Shown here: piece after piece, positions 1 through 12,700 of the stretch
How positions within the stretch are numbered: position 1 is the stretch's first letter
How the letters are laid out: every line of letters starts with the position of its first letter
From: Sindora glabra
Taxonomy: Eukaryota > Streptophyta > Magnoliopsida > Fabales > Fabaceae
Assembly: GCA_020226215.1 (NCBI GenBank)
Contig: CM035236.1
Coordinates: forward strand, 56,481,057 to 56,545,056
Length of the DNA: 64,000 nt
Reading direction: 5' to 3'
The notes under the pieces: generated by a model
The model's database searches: none
The model's input: the letters and a program-made list of their open reading frames with translations, nothing else
What the model was told of the DNA's origin: nothing
Translations under genes and position numbers: made by a program

Positions 1-819
1 GCCCACTTCAATGTGTCCATCCTCAAAGTAATAGGCACCTATAGTCAATTTTCATTTCTTATAAAATCTTCCTTATTTAATACTAACTTGGTCTCTCCTT
101 CCTTTATAACTTTATCTTTTAACTGGTCATATTGTGGGTCTCCCTTCTGAGCTACTTAATTTGATCCACTATTATGAAATTCACCATTATACGAGCAAAT
201 TTTAGATTTGCTTCACCTTTTGATTATTCTTCTTTACCCTTTGAAGGTTTTCAACTTAAAGCATCTACCACTATTTAACTTCACTAGGATGGTAGTGAAT
301 GAAGCAATCATAATCATTTACAAATTCTATCCACCTTCTTTGTCTCATATTGAGCTCCTTCTGCTCAAAAATATATTTTAAACTTTTATGATCTGCATAA
401 ATTTTGCAAGTAACTCCATATAAATAATGTCTCCATATCTTTAATGCAAACACCACAACATCCATTTCCAAATCGTGAATAGGGTAATCAACCTCATGTT
501 TCTTTAATTGATGAGATACGTATGCTATTACTCTTCCTTGTTGCATTAGTACGCATCCTAGATCCATTCTATAAGCATCATAATATACCATATATCCTTC
601 TATGCTGTTAAGTAAGACTAGCACCGAATCTAAGGTAATGCATTCTTTTAGCTCTTGAAAACTTCTTTTGCATTCATCATTCCACATAAATTTCACTCCT
701 TTACATATTAGTCTAGTTAACGGTGCTGCAATTTTTGAAAAATTCTTCACATATCTTCTATAATATCTAGCCAAACCAAGAAAGCTACAAACTTTGTTAT
801 TGATGAAGGCTGCAGCCAT
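1..819 (-). pseudogene. RT C-terminus, RNase H and linker of element A
   Basis: An open stretch of 182 codons (819-271) begins with the 'FLGLARYYRRYVKNFSKIAAPLT' type segment that ends gypsy reverse transcriptases. It continues into RNase H, with 'GCVLMQQGRVIAYVSHQLKK', 'IWRHYLYGV' and 'YADHKSLKYIF', the usual wording of plant gypsy RNase H. RNase H removes the RNA strand of the RNA:DNA hybrid during reverse transcription. From 270 to 1 the frame is broken, but a linker resembling the one before integrase ('VVDALS' then 'EPQYDQL') can be followed. The start codon offered by the open frame is not a real protein start; this is an internal polyprotein segment. Confidence 0.88.
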
Positions 820-863
820 TCAAGTACTACTTCAATCTTTTAAGGGTTTACTTGTATTGCTTC

Positions 864-1566
864 TTATGATACTACATGACCCAGAAAGTGCACCTTTTTT
901 ATCCAGAACTCACAATTTGAGAATTTAGCATATAGCTTATGTTCTTGTAGCGTCTGTAATGTGATTCTTAGGTGTTGTGCATATTCTTCCTCACTCTTAG
1001 AGTATACCAAAATGTCTTCAATAAATAATATAATAAACTTATCCAAGAAAGGCATGAAAATAGGATTCCTTAGGTCCATAAATGTTGTAAGAGCATTTGT
1101 CAACCTAAAAAACATTACTAGAAAATCATAGTGTCCATAACAAGTTTGGATTGCCATCTTTGGAATATCTTCTTTTTGTATTTTCAACTAATGATAATCA
1201 GAGCACATTAATTTTTGAGAAATATTAAGAGCCCTACAATTAATCAAATAGATTATTAATTCTTGGTAGAAGGTACTTATTCTCAATAGTGACCTTATTC
1301 AGTTATTAATAATCAATACGTAACCCGAAGGATCCATCCTTCTTCTTTATGAATAATACCAATGCTCCCCATGGTGACCTACTAGGGCGTATAAAACCCT
1401 TATCCAACAGATCTTGCAATTGCTCCTTTAATTTTGGTAGTGCCATCTTATAAGGCACAATAGATATATAGTCTATTTTGAGGATTGTCTCAATTATAAA
1501 TTCTATTTCTTGGTCTTGTGGTAATCTCATTAAATCATCTGGAAAGACATTAAGAAACTCTTTCAT
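864..1566 (-). pseudogene. Reverse transcriptase of element A, frameshifted
   Basis: Two open stretches (1566-1306 and 1187-864) cover the RT palm. The first holds 'PYKMALPKLKEQLQDLLDKG' and 'FIRPSRSPWGALVLFIKKKD', the classic N-terminal RT region that binds template and nucleotide. The second holds 'YGHYDFLVMFFRLTNA' and the catalytic loop 'FIEDILVYSKSEEEYAQHL'. Functional relatives have YIDD at that loop. Here the first catalytic aspartate reads as glutamate and the tyrosine as phenylalanine. About 120 bases between the two stretches are out of frame or rearranged. This copy cannot encode a working RT. Confidence 0.9.
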
Positions 1567-1712
1567 TATAGGGACTTTTCTAACATTCCTTTTTCTTTTT
1601 TAGCTTCTTTTACCAAAACTATCCATACTACATTGCCTTTATTTATTAGTTTCTAGACTTTTGTACATGGCATAAAAGTTGGCATCCCTAGTTTCTTTTC
1701 TTCTTGGAAAGT

Positions 1713-2066
1713 TTAAACTACGCCTTCTTCTAATTGATAGGTGAATGTCTTGTGGTAACAGTCAACACAAGCATGATATTTTAATAACCAGTCCATTACT
1801 AATATTATATCATAATCGACCATTTCTAGTGCAATCAATTTTATGGTGGTTAAAAGATTATTTATTTTAATGTTATAATCATTAAGACTATAAGTTGCTA
1901 ACATAGTCTCTCCAACCAATGTACTCACCACTAAAGGTTTGTCTAGAACATCTGATGGTTTAGAGATTTTAGCTACAAGGTTAGTAAATATAAATGAATA
2001 CATGACACTAGGATCAAATAACACTTTCATGAGGAAAGTTTTACCTAGTATTATACCTGTTACCAC
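1713..2066 (-). pseudogene. Retropepsin-like protease of element A
   Basis: A 117-codon open stretch aligns by eye with plant gypsy aspartic proteases. 'VLFDPSVMYSFI' sits where these proteases have the D-S/T-G catalytic motif followed by 'HSFI', and 'DYDIILVMDWLLKYHA' is the usual C-terminal block. The enzyme would cleave the Gag-Pol polyprotein. The active-site triad reads D-P-S rather than D-S-G, or is shifted by a residue, so activity is doubtful. It lies between gag and RT as expected. Confidence 0.82.
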
Positions 2067-2069
2067 CGC

Positions 2070-3378
2070 ATTTCAATCTTGAACTTCCTAGCATGTCATA
2101 ACATACACTCGAGCTCGAGTTCCTATTGGCACCTTCCCTGTATTTCTTCTACTCAATGCTACTAGTGGTTTTGCAAGGGCAGTATTCTAAGTAGGGCGAA
2201 TAGTAGGGGTCGTTACGTTGCTTCCTTGCTATCTTGATGGGCATTCAAAAGCTCAATGTCCTATTTGTCTACATCTAGAACAAGAACCACATGGCCTGAT
2301 TTGACTAAGGCTGTAACAAGGGCATTGCGGGGGCCTACTAGGTGATGTTGAATATTTTTTATAAGGAGTATTAATACTAGCTTCAAATCTACTTCTAGTT
2401 AGTCTTTGTTGAGGTCTTTGTTAATTATTCTTTCTTTTACTAGTTTGTTCACTACTTCTTAGTTTCTAGACAATTATTATCCTTTTTGTGTTTTTGCTAC
2501 TTTTTTATTAAAACTAAAATATTCTTCTTTCCCTTAAACCTCCCTCTTTGTTCTATCTTTCTGTTACACATATCTCTACTTTGATGGCTTAATTCAGTAC
2601 TTGCTTATAAGTAGTGTTGTCAAAAATATCCACCTGATCATAAAAGAAGTCACAAAGTCCATACAAATCGATTGACTATTGCCTTTTTTCTAAGCACCAA
2701 ATGTTTTGCATGTTGTGATAGTCAAGTGAACTGAACATCATATTGGACCATTGTCATTGGCCTTTGAATCAACTTCTCACATTCTTGGGCTTTAGCTTTT
2801 CTGACATTTGGTGGTAAAAATCTATCAATAAACTCCTCTTAGAATTACTTTCATGTAATTGGCTTATGTGCTGTAATAATATGTTTAATTTTGTGGACAT
2901 ACCAAAAATGTGCAACATCTTCCAACTGGTAACCCATTAGCTTTACCATTATACTTTTGTTATATCACAATAGTTTACAAGTCCTTTCTATTTGATCTAT
3001 GAACTAATATAGATTAATTATTGGATTTATGCCATCATATTTAGGGGTTAACTTTTGAAATTCATGCACCAGCTATAACCTTTCCTTTAGAGGCAAAGAT
3101 GGAACAAGTTGCCTAAATACTGGTGATGGAATAGATTGTCTAGGTGTCAGAGGTACGTGGGGTGGAACAGCTTAATTCTGATTTTGATTTAGAATTCTTT
3201 CTAAAGTTTGTTGTATCATTACAGCCCATGTCAAAAACTTCTAGCTATAGTTGTTCAACCCTCTGTGGACTCTCGGGAAGCACATTTTCAAAGGCTTCAT
3301 TTTTTGGTATCCCTGAGTAGGCTTTGGTATGACATTGAAGCATCCTAGCCTGAACTTGTTTCTTTTTAGGTGGCATAA
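2070..3378 (-). pseudogene. Gag of element A with CCHC zinc knuckle
   Basis: The likely gag start is the ATG at 3378-3376 on the minus strand, opening 'MPPKKKQVQARMLQ', a basic N-terminus common in plant gypsy gag. Many stops follow. Near 2290-2245 the frame reads C-S-R-C-R-Q-I-G-H-stop-A-F-E-C, a CX2CX4HX4C nucleocapsid knuckle with one internal stop. Gag would form the virus-like particle and the knuckle would bind the RNA. The C-terminus merges into the protease region. Stops and frameshifts are too many for translation. Confidence 0.72.
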
Positions 3379-3539
3379 TTCTACAAAATAAAATTAATTA
3401 ATATTTACTCAAGAAAAAACTAAAAATAATACTTATTAGTCTCCACGGATTCATTGTAACTAATACCTTCTTTTTTCAAATTCCATATCTCGAAATGAGG
3501 CACTTAACTAACTCTGCTAGTAGTGATATCTAGAATCAT

Positions 3540-3551
3540 ACTCTAATACTA
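3540..3551 (-). other. Primer-binding site remnant of element A
   Basis: The minus strand reads TAGTATTAGAGT. This matches TGGTATCAGAGC, the initiator-Met tRNA complement of many plant LTR elements, with a few transitions. It lies four bases inside the proposed inner LTR edge at 3556, which supports that boundary and the minus orientation. Confidence 0.6.
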
Positions 3552-3555
3552 ACTC

Positions 3556-6395
3556 TATCACAATCCATTCTACGGATGCCATAATCGATGTAAAGATACA
3601 TAACTAGTATTTCAATATTAAATTAGATATCCTTACAAGCCTTATAGATATTTTAAACTCTACCTAACTTCTTATTAAACAGAATTAGTAGTAATAAGAA
3701 TATACAGAAAATAAATATAGACTATATATATATTCAAAATATTTACATACAAAAAGATCAATTTACTATATAGGTACAACACTGACTCTACTCATCAAAC
3801 TTACTAACCTAACTAGGACCTCATTCTGGATCCTCCTTAAGATCAAATTCCAAGGAGGTATTGGATTTACTGGATACAGATAGGGCTATATTACTTCTAG
3901 AACTCTCAACCTAAGCAACATACTTTAGTGGGAAAAACATAATTGGACTAGGGTTAAAGCTAAACTTTTCAACTATAGTATCAAAATATATTTTAATACC
4001 CCTTAGGGTGGTTTGAATGCACTACTTAAGAAGTACTTCAAATGTACTATGCAGGGTTTGGACGATCCTTATATAAGTATCAATGTGCTGCATTGGGTTC
4101 ATGGCCTGAACTTGAAAGGAAAAGAAAATCAACTAAAGAATAACTACTTACAATACTTAATAAGTAATAACTTGTTATCTCATTCCTTTTTATTTTTGTA
4201 AAGAACTTTTCTAATACCTTAGATATGGTATATTTAACTCATAACCTCTGTTTATGTGATTTAATCTGTAAGAAATGGCAATAATTGGTATGTAAGTTTT
4301 ACCTTATATCTTTGGTCTAACCTTATTCCCCATCATCATAGGCACAAGGACACTAACCTTTTCCTTTCACTACTAATCACTCCTCTCCTTCTCTATGAAG
4401 GATGTTATATCTGCCTCCTAATAGCTTGCATATCAGATGAATAATAGTGGGATGCTACATGCATCAACCATACTTTGCATTTCTTGTCATAAGGTATAAT
4501 AAAATACCAACTATGCCATGAATGTTTTATAATCATCTTGCCTTTCCTTGGTATTCTATTCTTGTTATCGAGTATATAATTAAACCAATCACATTGATTA
4601 GGAATTACTTCTAATTTATTAGTACACTCTAATCCTTATCAAATTGTATTGGAAACGGGTAGCAATTGCACCACTAAAGTCTAACACCATTTTGAATGCC
4701 TAAATCATATCTAAAAATTTTCAAGTATTGTATAATAGTCTTTGAAATCTTAGATAATAATTAGAGTAGGTGTTGTATGAAGGTTTTTAGGTTTAGATTA
4801 TTTTGTGACTTGAACTAAAAAATTCTGAGTCCTATTCTAAATAGTTTTAATTCACAATTTTATTGGACAAACAAATTAACTCCGATGGCCATGAAATTTT
4901 TACACAATATTAAAAACATCATAATTAACTATTGAAAATTTTTTTCATAATTTTTCATGACTAATTGGCACCTCAAATAATTCAAAATCTAAGACTAAAT
5001 AGTTTGGAACCCTATTCTGAACAACTTTGATAGTCTAACATGATAATTCATTCTAAAAATATTTGAAATTTTCTAAAAATTACCAAAATTTCCAGATTGA
5101 ATTTTCACCTTATGAAATACCATAAAATATCAAAAATAAAAATTTTTATGACTTTATGCTTAGGTTTTTCATGGCTATTTTTCAGCAAAATTTCAATAGC
5201 TTACTGAAACTTCCTTTTCACAATTTCTAGCATTATCTTAGAAAATTCCTTCATGATAACTAATAAGACTCTATTCATGTCACCCTTGATTCAAATCCTC
5301 ATATTAACAATATCAAACATCATCCAATTTCATTCCAATCCAATTCTTACTATAGCCAACACAAGGTTGCACTAAAAGAAACAATATTTTTCAAATTCAA
5401 CAATCTATTAATGGAAACTTCATGAATTCAAAACAAGTCATAACTCACCTTGAAATTTGATTCCAAAATCATTTTTAAAAAATATCCAATCAACAGCTAA
5501 CCACTAAAATACACTAGGGTTTTAGAGTTTTATTCAAAGAAAATCATATGAAATTGGAAAGACTAATAAGAAAATTACCTAGTATAAATTTGTTGGTGTT
5601 TTCTTGAATTTCTTCTAGTTAGTTTAAATTGTTTTTTATCCAACTTGATTTACTCTTTTTTTTATTGAGAGTAATGCTTTTATATTCTCTAATTTTTTCT
5701 AATTAAAATTTCCTAAAAACCTAGATTTTTCTCAAGTTTTTTTTTCTTATCTTCCATATGGCCTTTCTTGAAAATTTCAAAGGACACTTGTGTGCCCTAT
5801 TTGGATGCTTGCTATCCTAGAAAATTTGAGATGGATCAACCCTTTAACGATTAATTTTAAACCTCACAAAAAGGTTAAATATGATTATTACACAATAGCC
5901 CTAATTTTTACCTCTTTTTCACTTTAGTCCTAAGCTTCCTTTGGAAGCTTGGGCTAACCATTGGCCCATGTTTTTTCTCTTATAAAACAATATTTAGGCC
6001 TCTAAAACTTGGGTCAATCAATTACGTACAAATAAAAATTAAACCACTTAAAAAGATAAAAAGAGTTTATTACACTTTGGCCTTAAAATTTTCTTTTTCT
6101 TGTATTTTCACCCCTAGACTTTTTAGATATTTTTATAACTTCACTTTTAATCTTCCACAATCATTTTTAGGCCTTGAAAATTAATTTAGGCCAATCATAA
6201 AAATTTAAAATTAATTTGTTATGTTTGTAACTCAATTTTTTATTTTTTCAATTTATCGAGTGCTAGAAATATAACAAATTTCTAAGTAAAATTTTCTAAA
6301 CCTATTTTTAGGTTTTTAATTTAATTTTATTCATTATAATACTTATTAAAATTTCCAATTTTTTAATACATCTTGCCTTAATTTGGGCTATTACA
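3556..6395 (-). repeat. 5' LTR of element A (about 2.84 kb)
   Basis: On the minus strand the LTR opens at 6395 with TGTAATAGCCCAAATT, the start seen in many plant gypsy LTRs. It closes at 3556 in a degraded version of ...GGGTCGTGACA (plus strand TATCACAATCC for TGTCACGACCC). No convincing open frame lies inside. The five bases outside the right edge are TCAAG; the matching duplication at the far end cannot be checked in this window. Confidence 0.75.
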
Positions 6396-6728
6396 TCAAG
6401 TCCCAGAAGTTTACATAAACTCTAATTTGTCCTTTTTTTTCCCTTACAAGAATGATATTTACCATACAGCTTGGATATTTTACTTCCTAAATGAACCCAA
6501 CTGCAAAGATTTTGTTAACTTCACTTTCACTTTATGGATTTAACTTAAGCTAGAATTGCCTTTGTGGTTGTTTAATTGAATGCATTCCACTATTAATAAA
6601 AAGGTGATGGACCAAAACCTTTGGATTTAGTATAGACATTTTCTAATAGGACCATGAAAATACATCCTTATATTATATGAATGATTTGTAGTATACGCCC
6701 ACTTTTTCTAAATGAAGAAAAATATTAA
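6396..6728 (-). pseudogene. Reverse transcriptase N-terminal fragment of the Tat-like element
   Basis: Minus-strand translation, with stops, gives 'YKDVFSWSY', 'LNPKVLVHHLL', 'SEVNKIF', 'FI-EVKYPSCMVNIILVREK' and then a degraded 'VDFRDL'. This is the start of the RT domain of Tat/Ogre-type gypsy polyproteins, distinct from the RT of element A. It is cut on the left by the LTR of element A exactly after the 'FRDL' position and on the right by the solo LTR at 6729. It continues the Tat pol sequence found right of 10346, so all three pieces belong to one interrupted element. Confidence 0.82.
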
Positions 6729-9700
6729 TGTCACGACTCACTTTTGATCATGACCAGCGTAGATTCCATTATCGATTTCCACAAGCCTTAACTATTTTTC
6801 GCTCTTTTTAATTAACAGGAGTTTCCAAATTTTGGGAAGATTTAAATTTTCATAATAAATTTTTTTTTACAGAAAAACAAATAGTCTCCCTTATTTTGGA
6901 TATCTCCCAAGGCTATACATCTTAAAAATATAAAACATTTATTATTCTTATGTATGACAGCATCTATTACATACACAATATGAATTCAAGTATGAATAAA
7001 CTTATTAATAGGTCATATAAATTCACAAATCTCAAACTATGATCCAAATCCAAATCCCAAGTATCAAATTCTATATCAAGCAGTCTTGGATCTTCCATGG
7101 ATGCAACAACTCAAGTTTTAACCTGAAACATTTAAAACAAAATAGAATGAATTACGAGAACTCAATGACTATATAACTACCATTATCTTGCATGTGATCA
7201 ACTTATAAGTTATAGCAAACTTTTTTTTCTAGATTCTTGAAATAAATGAAATCATATCCTGAAATAGAGATTCACTTGCGCAAGACTTAAACTCTATTTC
7301 TCGTAGCACAATAATAGGAATCTCAACTTTCTATCATCATTCAAATCATATATTACCCATTCCGGGTAAGCATCACATACAAACAGCCATTAAGGCTCAA
7401 ATGTAAGTAAATCATCACAATCACATCATTAGTAAAAGTCAATCATGAACAATCATCTTATGTAACATATTCAAATACAATGAACACACATATAACTATT
7501 CTATGGTATCTAAATCAATTCTATACTCTTTCACCATTAGCTTGGGTTTTTCCCATCTAACTCTTAAATCCATCTTACAATCTTCTCAATTATTAGCCAG
7601 AAATTTCTCAACCAGCTCTCAAATCGATTATATATTTGTTCCACTTCTGTTTGTCGGGAATTTCTCATCTGAATATCATAATATCCCTTCATCATAGATC
7701 ATGATGTTCAATATCAATGCTATAATATATTTCACCATTCTTCACATGCCTTTTAAGGCGTAATTCATAATGCCACAATTTCACTAGAGCTTCACTTTAT
7801 TCTCCTCACCAAATTCAATGTAAGTCCATATAAACAACTATTCAACAATTATGGGCCATCAAAGCATATAACATAATCATTACAATCTTTTCACAATTAA
7901 TTAATCAATGGCTACTAATGGCATAACCGTACATTTGCTGTGTACTCTGACCAACTATCATTCATCATTAACTAATTACTCTTATATCACAAAACTAATT
8001 TCGTATAATAAGAATGAAATCAACATTACCAATAAGAAAATTACAATTAAATCATTTTATGTTAAGATAAAATTAGTGGTGAGATATATACTCACTTGAT
8101 GAGATAGATGGACATTTCCTGTAATCTTTTGAAATAATTCTTTTCCACCTAATAACAACATTTATAAAAATAAATTATGTAAATATTTCTTATTTTCTTT
8201 CCATATATAACAAATCCTTAGTCACACTATAATATAGCATTCCTTATTACTTTCAGTATTAAATGGTTACTATCATGAACTCATTTTAGATTCTAACTTT
8301 CCTTACTTTTAAATATTTACAAATATCACAATTCCATATTTGAATCATGAGATCTTCTATTTATACTCATTTGTCACAATTAAATCAAACTCTTGTACAT
8401 TGTCCTTATGCCAGATCTATATAAAATATACTTTTGAATTAATATGAAACGTCCAAAGTATTTAAGTTGGTAATAATAATTTTCATTAATCCATAAAAAT
8501 ATCAAATTCATACCATTTCAGAAAATTATGCATTCATTTCCTACTACCTTTGACTTTGTTTTTAACAAAGTCACTAATTTATATTCGGGGTTTATTTGAA
8601 TCACATGTAAAATTATTAAAATATTAAGAATTCTATACTCCAATATTATTTCTAACTAGGTTATTTGTAGACCCATACATCTATTTTTTTTCACTCTTTT
8701 AACTAATTTAGTAAAATTATCAAACCTGGTTTCACATAGTTAGGATTTATTAACCCATAAACATTGCATTTTAAATGCTAAATAATAATACCCTAGAATG
8801 CCTTAATCATATGAGCCTAGCACAAAAAAAAACTGAAATCTAATATGTTATTTCATAAAATTTCTAAACTTGCAACAAAATATCAAGTGCACAATTGTGC
8901 TTCAGGGATTTTTTATTTCCTCGTCTAATAGATCTTAAATATTTTGGATTTTGTTTCAAATAGCTTACCAATGCTATGGGAAGTTATTAGAAGCTCACCG
9001 GCAACAATGGCTTTAAGAGATGCGAATAAAAGAAAGGGAGCCGTGACTCCCCTGTTCCTCGAGCTGGTTGCGGTTGAGAAGGAGCACACCGATAACATGG
9101 ATAGCAGGTGGTAGCCGAGAGTCATGCAGAATCAGCGGCTCTAACCTGCCACTTAGCTATCGTCTACAGCTCCTCTTTCCTCTACAGTTATTCGTAGTAG
9201 CATGGAGAAAAGAGAGCAATGAATAAATAAAAGGCAGCGAAGTCTAGCTATCATTCTGATACAGCAGCATCCGATGTGAAACAAGGTGGCAAACAACAAT
9301 GGTGTGGCAACCTTGGCGATGATGGGCATGGACGTGCCTAGCAGTTGTTTGACGGTGTATGTGTGCGGAGAGGGAGCAGTGACGGAATGGGGAAAAGTGA
9401 AAGAAGCTGATGGAAATAAGTAAGGAAAAAGGGTTGACCACTTTTTCTTCAAGAAAAGTAGTACCGCCTTAGCAAAAATAAAAAGAGAAGGCAACATGTG
9501 AGAAAAGAAAGTGTGCTGACATGAAAGAGAAAAGAAATGCTGCTGTTCGGAAATTTCAAAGAGTGGCTGTAAAAATTAAAAAAAAAATAGGAAAAAGGAC
9601 ATATTCTATCTGAAAAGAAGAAAGAGCAGATTTTTCTTTTAAAAGAAAACAACACCGACCTCCTTAAATGAGAGAGCAGTACCGACTCTCACTATATATA

Positions 9701-10346
9701 TATATATATATATAATAGAAGGTGCCGGAAAGAAAACAGCAGCCGAGGCAGTTGGAGAAAATAAGAGTGGCGCGAAAACTAAGGAAAAATCAAGCTGCTT
9801 CAATAAGAAAGGAGAGAGAAATGCTGAGTATTAAGCTTAGAATTTTGATTCTATACTTTGCTGACTTTTGCCATTTTAAAATCTTAACCCTTCGTTCAAA
9901 TTAAAATCCATTTGAATCATTAAATCTTCATATCTTTCAAATTTCACATTTTTCAATAAAATATTTCAATAACACTTCTAATGAATAAAATCTTAATACT
10001 CACATTTTTATAAAACTAATTTTATTTAAAACCTCAAAATTTCCAAATCTTAATGATTTTCTAACAGTAATTTATTAAATACAAATTCTAAGCATAATTA
10101 CTAAATTATTATTAACTTATAGAAAATTCTTTTATATAAAAAAAATCATTTCACCATTCTCGAGTTAATAACGGCCAAATGAAAAGAATAAATAATTTTC
10201 AGATATTATTGCAAAAATCATTTCCAATAATTTGAATTTGTTAATATGAAAAAATAATTACAAATCAAGTATTAATCGAATATAATACTTAATCATCCAC
10301 GAATAACAAAAATTATAAAATTTGAAATTTTACTTGGGATATTACA
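6729..10346 (-). mobile_element. Solo LTR B, Ty3/gypsy, about 3.6 kb
   Basis: The minus-strand copy starts TGTAATATCCCAAG at 10346 and ends ...GAGTCGTGACA at 6729, giving TG...CA ends. Flanking five-base sequences are ATTAA (6724-6728) and ACTAA (10347-10351), a target-site duplication with one mismatch. No gag-pol lies between the ends, so this is a solo LTR. Its terminal 100 bp are clearly similar to those of the LTRs at 21,632-24,280 and 46,308-47,937. A GC-richer block with short open frames lies at 8.9-9.7 kb, just downstream of the TATA tract; these frames look like untranslated leader, not genes. Confidence 0.85.
9693..9714 (-). promoter_or_regulatory. TATA-rich tract, probable LTR B promoter
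   Basis: A (TA) run is followed on the minus strand by GTGAGAGTCGGTACTGCTCT and then GC-richer sequence. Position and composition fit a U3 core promoter with transcription leftward into R/U5. The start site is inferred, not seen. Confidence 0.45.
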
Positions 10347-12700
10347 ACTAATGAAGTTAGGCTTTCTTTCATCTTCCATTTCCAAATTCAACTTGTTTAG
10401 GTCATCTACTACAAATTGACCCCTTTCTTTAAATGTAAAAGGTGTGGACATAGTTTCAAAAGATAACTCTTCAAAATTGAATTTTTCATCCTTATCCTCC
10501 TTAATAGTTACATGATTTATAAAAGTAAGATTTTCTTTAGTGTGATAAAACTTTTTTAGCATTTTTTTCCTTTCCTACTTCAAGGTTAATTTGTATGGGA
10601 AGTTTCAATTTGAGAGCCAAGCTGCAACCCTCTTTTCACTTTCTTTTTACAGTCATTATTCATGACAAATAAAGTTAACTTATGACTTTTGGACTTCTAT
10701 TTTGTTTTTTTTTAAACTAAACTTCCATGTCATCATTGGCATTTCAGAGTCTAGAAAAGGCAAAAAAACCTTATTTGAAGGTTCCAAGTATTCTAGATCT
10801 AACACTCTTTCACCCAAACATTCAAACATAGAAACTCTATTTTTCTCATTCACCAAGACATTGGAAGACAGTTCAATGAGGCTGGACAATTACCTCATCT
10901 TACTTATCCTTATTGTCTTCAATCTTGTAGATTTGAATCATTGTAGTGTTAAAAAATGCTTTCTTTAATTTTATTTAAGCAAGAATTGGCTTTTGAAGCT
11001 TATAGCCTTATCCATTCTGGTGACATTAAGATAGCTCTCTACTTTCTTGTAGCTTTTTTTTCATCTCTTATTATGATATAAAATCATTTATTACCATAAA
11101 CAAAATCCAAATTCCTAAGCTTTTATGATTTGCCTTGGCCATATTTGACTTTCTTAAATAGTTTTTCAACTTCTACATCAAACCACCCTGTAAGGTGTTA
11201 TTCTACACCTTTCAACTTTCCACTTTCATAGCTTTCCAAAGTTGATTAATTTGTCATTACTAGATTTTGAAAAAATGTTATAAGCAAAGTTAAACCTTCC
11301 TTCAAGGTGGTAATATCCTTTAAGGATAATTTTTATCTTGAAGACTTTATTTCCACTCTTGTCCCCTTTGAATCAATCAAGGATGACAATCTTGTCATGG
11401 ATAGTTTTAACATAGATATAAGAAGTGCTTTTGGAATGACTTCCTTCTTGAAGTAGAACTTAGCATCAAAGTAATAAGATTCTTCTATAGTAAAAGGGTT
11501 TTGCCTTTACCTTTTTAACATTCCCATCATGATAATATTTAAAGCACTAATGCCAAGTGGAGTATATTACTCTTATTTCATGCATTTAAAGATGTTTAAG
11601 AAGTAATTCATATGATGTTTTGGCATCAATTACATGGAAGAGTGCCAATGACATTAAGCCTTTAATTTTCATAATGAGGTGAATCATTCTAAAGACATAT
11701 TAACTTTTTTTTTATCAAAACCTTGAATTACTAGTTAACTCTTGGATAACTCATTAAAGGCAATTAAACCTTTTCATTGTTTAGATAGGCATGATATAGC
11801 TAACCCAATATTAATTAAGATTCATGAAACCTACTGATCCTAAACCATTCCACAAGCTCATAATGGTTTGTTGTATGGATAGGGAACATTTATCAGTAAC
11901 AGTACTTGTGGTCATGCAATTAGCATGATTGACATATTTTACTTTACTTGAGATTTTCCTTTTAAATTTATTTGGATCTATTAAAACTTAGATAAGAGAA
12001 AGGTGTGAATCTTTAAATAAATCAAAAGTTTTATTTAAAGTTAATTTTAAGGGTATACATTTCAAGTTATCTATGACTTTCTTTTCATTCACCAAGGATT
12101 TATTTAATTTTGAATCCCACTTCTTTGATGTCTGGCTTATACTAGGAACATTTATTATGTAGGATGTCACACATCCTTTTAAAAGGTAACCTTTTGAAAA
12201 GTACTCTTCTAAGATAATAAGCTTTTGAGGTGGTTGAATTGTTTTATTATTCTCAAATAATGATTAAGGAGACCTTTTTTTCCTTTGATTTATTTTCTAC
12301 CTTGGGATATTGTGCTTTACCTTTTGAGCTTGATTTGGGATAGCTTGATTCATATGATTTGATTGAAGGGGTAACATCTTAGGTGATCGATATCTTTAAG
12401 ACTTGACAATTACCCTTTAGATTCTTCTTAAAAAAGGGAAAAGCCTTCCCCTCCATTCATGTCAAAAGGTAATACCACCTAGACATTATCAAGTTCAATT
12501 CAGAAGATAATGTCTCGAAACATGATTCTTCTTGGAAAGAAATAATTGCATTAACTTTGGTTATCTTCTATCCTTACTAATAAAAGTTAACTATTATCTT
12601 CTAACTTATCTTTTGATTTTAATGAAGATTCACAAACTTCCAAGTTATCTATCATTACTTTATAGAAGGATAGACCATACAGGTTTGCCTCATCAAATAT
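10347..12700 (-). pseudogene. Protease-pol linker of the Tat-like element
   Basis: Minus-strand sequence next to solo LTR B reads 'DDLNKLNLEMEDERKPNFIS', the conserved segment just upstream of RT in Tat/Ogre-type polyproteins. It breaks off at the LTR and resumes in the fragment at 6396-6728. Rightward are further remnants: 'LVNEKNRVSMFECLGERVLD' (near 10.85-10.8 kb) and an open stretch at 12170-11988. I could not identify the protease active site with confidence. Stops are frequent. Assignment rests on the recognisable linker and on lying between the gag and RT remnants. Confidence 0.68.

Larger units (their letters stand above)
1..6395 (-). mobile_element. Ty3/gypsy LTR retrotransposon (element A), 3' part outside window
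   Basis: Read on the minus strand the order is 5' LTR (6395-3556), primer-binding site, gag with a CCHC knuckle, retropepsin-like protease, reverse transcriptase and RNase H. The RNase H-integrase linker runs to base 1, so integrase and the 3' LTR must lie left of the window. The PR-RT-RH order defines Ty3/gypsy. The 'MDWL' protease tail and the RT/RH wording suggest a Del/Tekay-like chromovirus, but the chromodomain would be outside the window, so the clade is inference. Every domain has stops or frameshifts. The right end abuts Tat-type RT sequence, so this copy inserted into an older Tat element. Confidence 0.9.

Noticed and set aside
8925..9655. Overlapping minus-strand open frames of 65-114 codons as possible genes
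   Set aside because: They lie in the GC-richer leader-like part of solo LTR B just downstream of its TATA tract, overlap in several frames and show no known domain.
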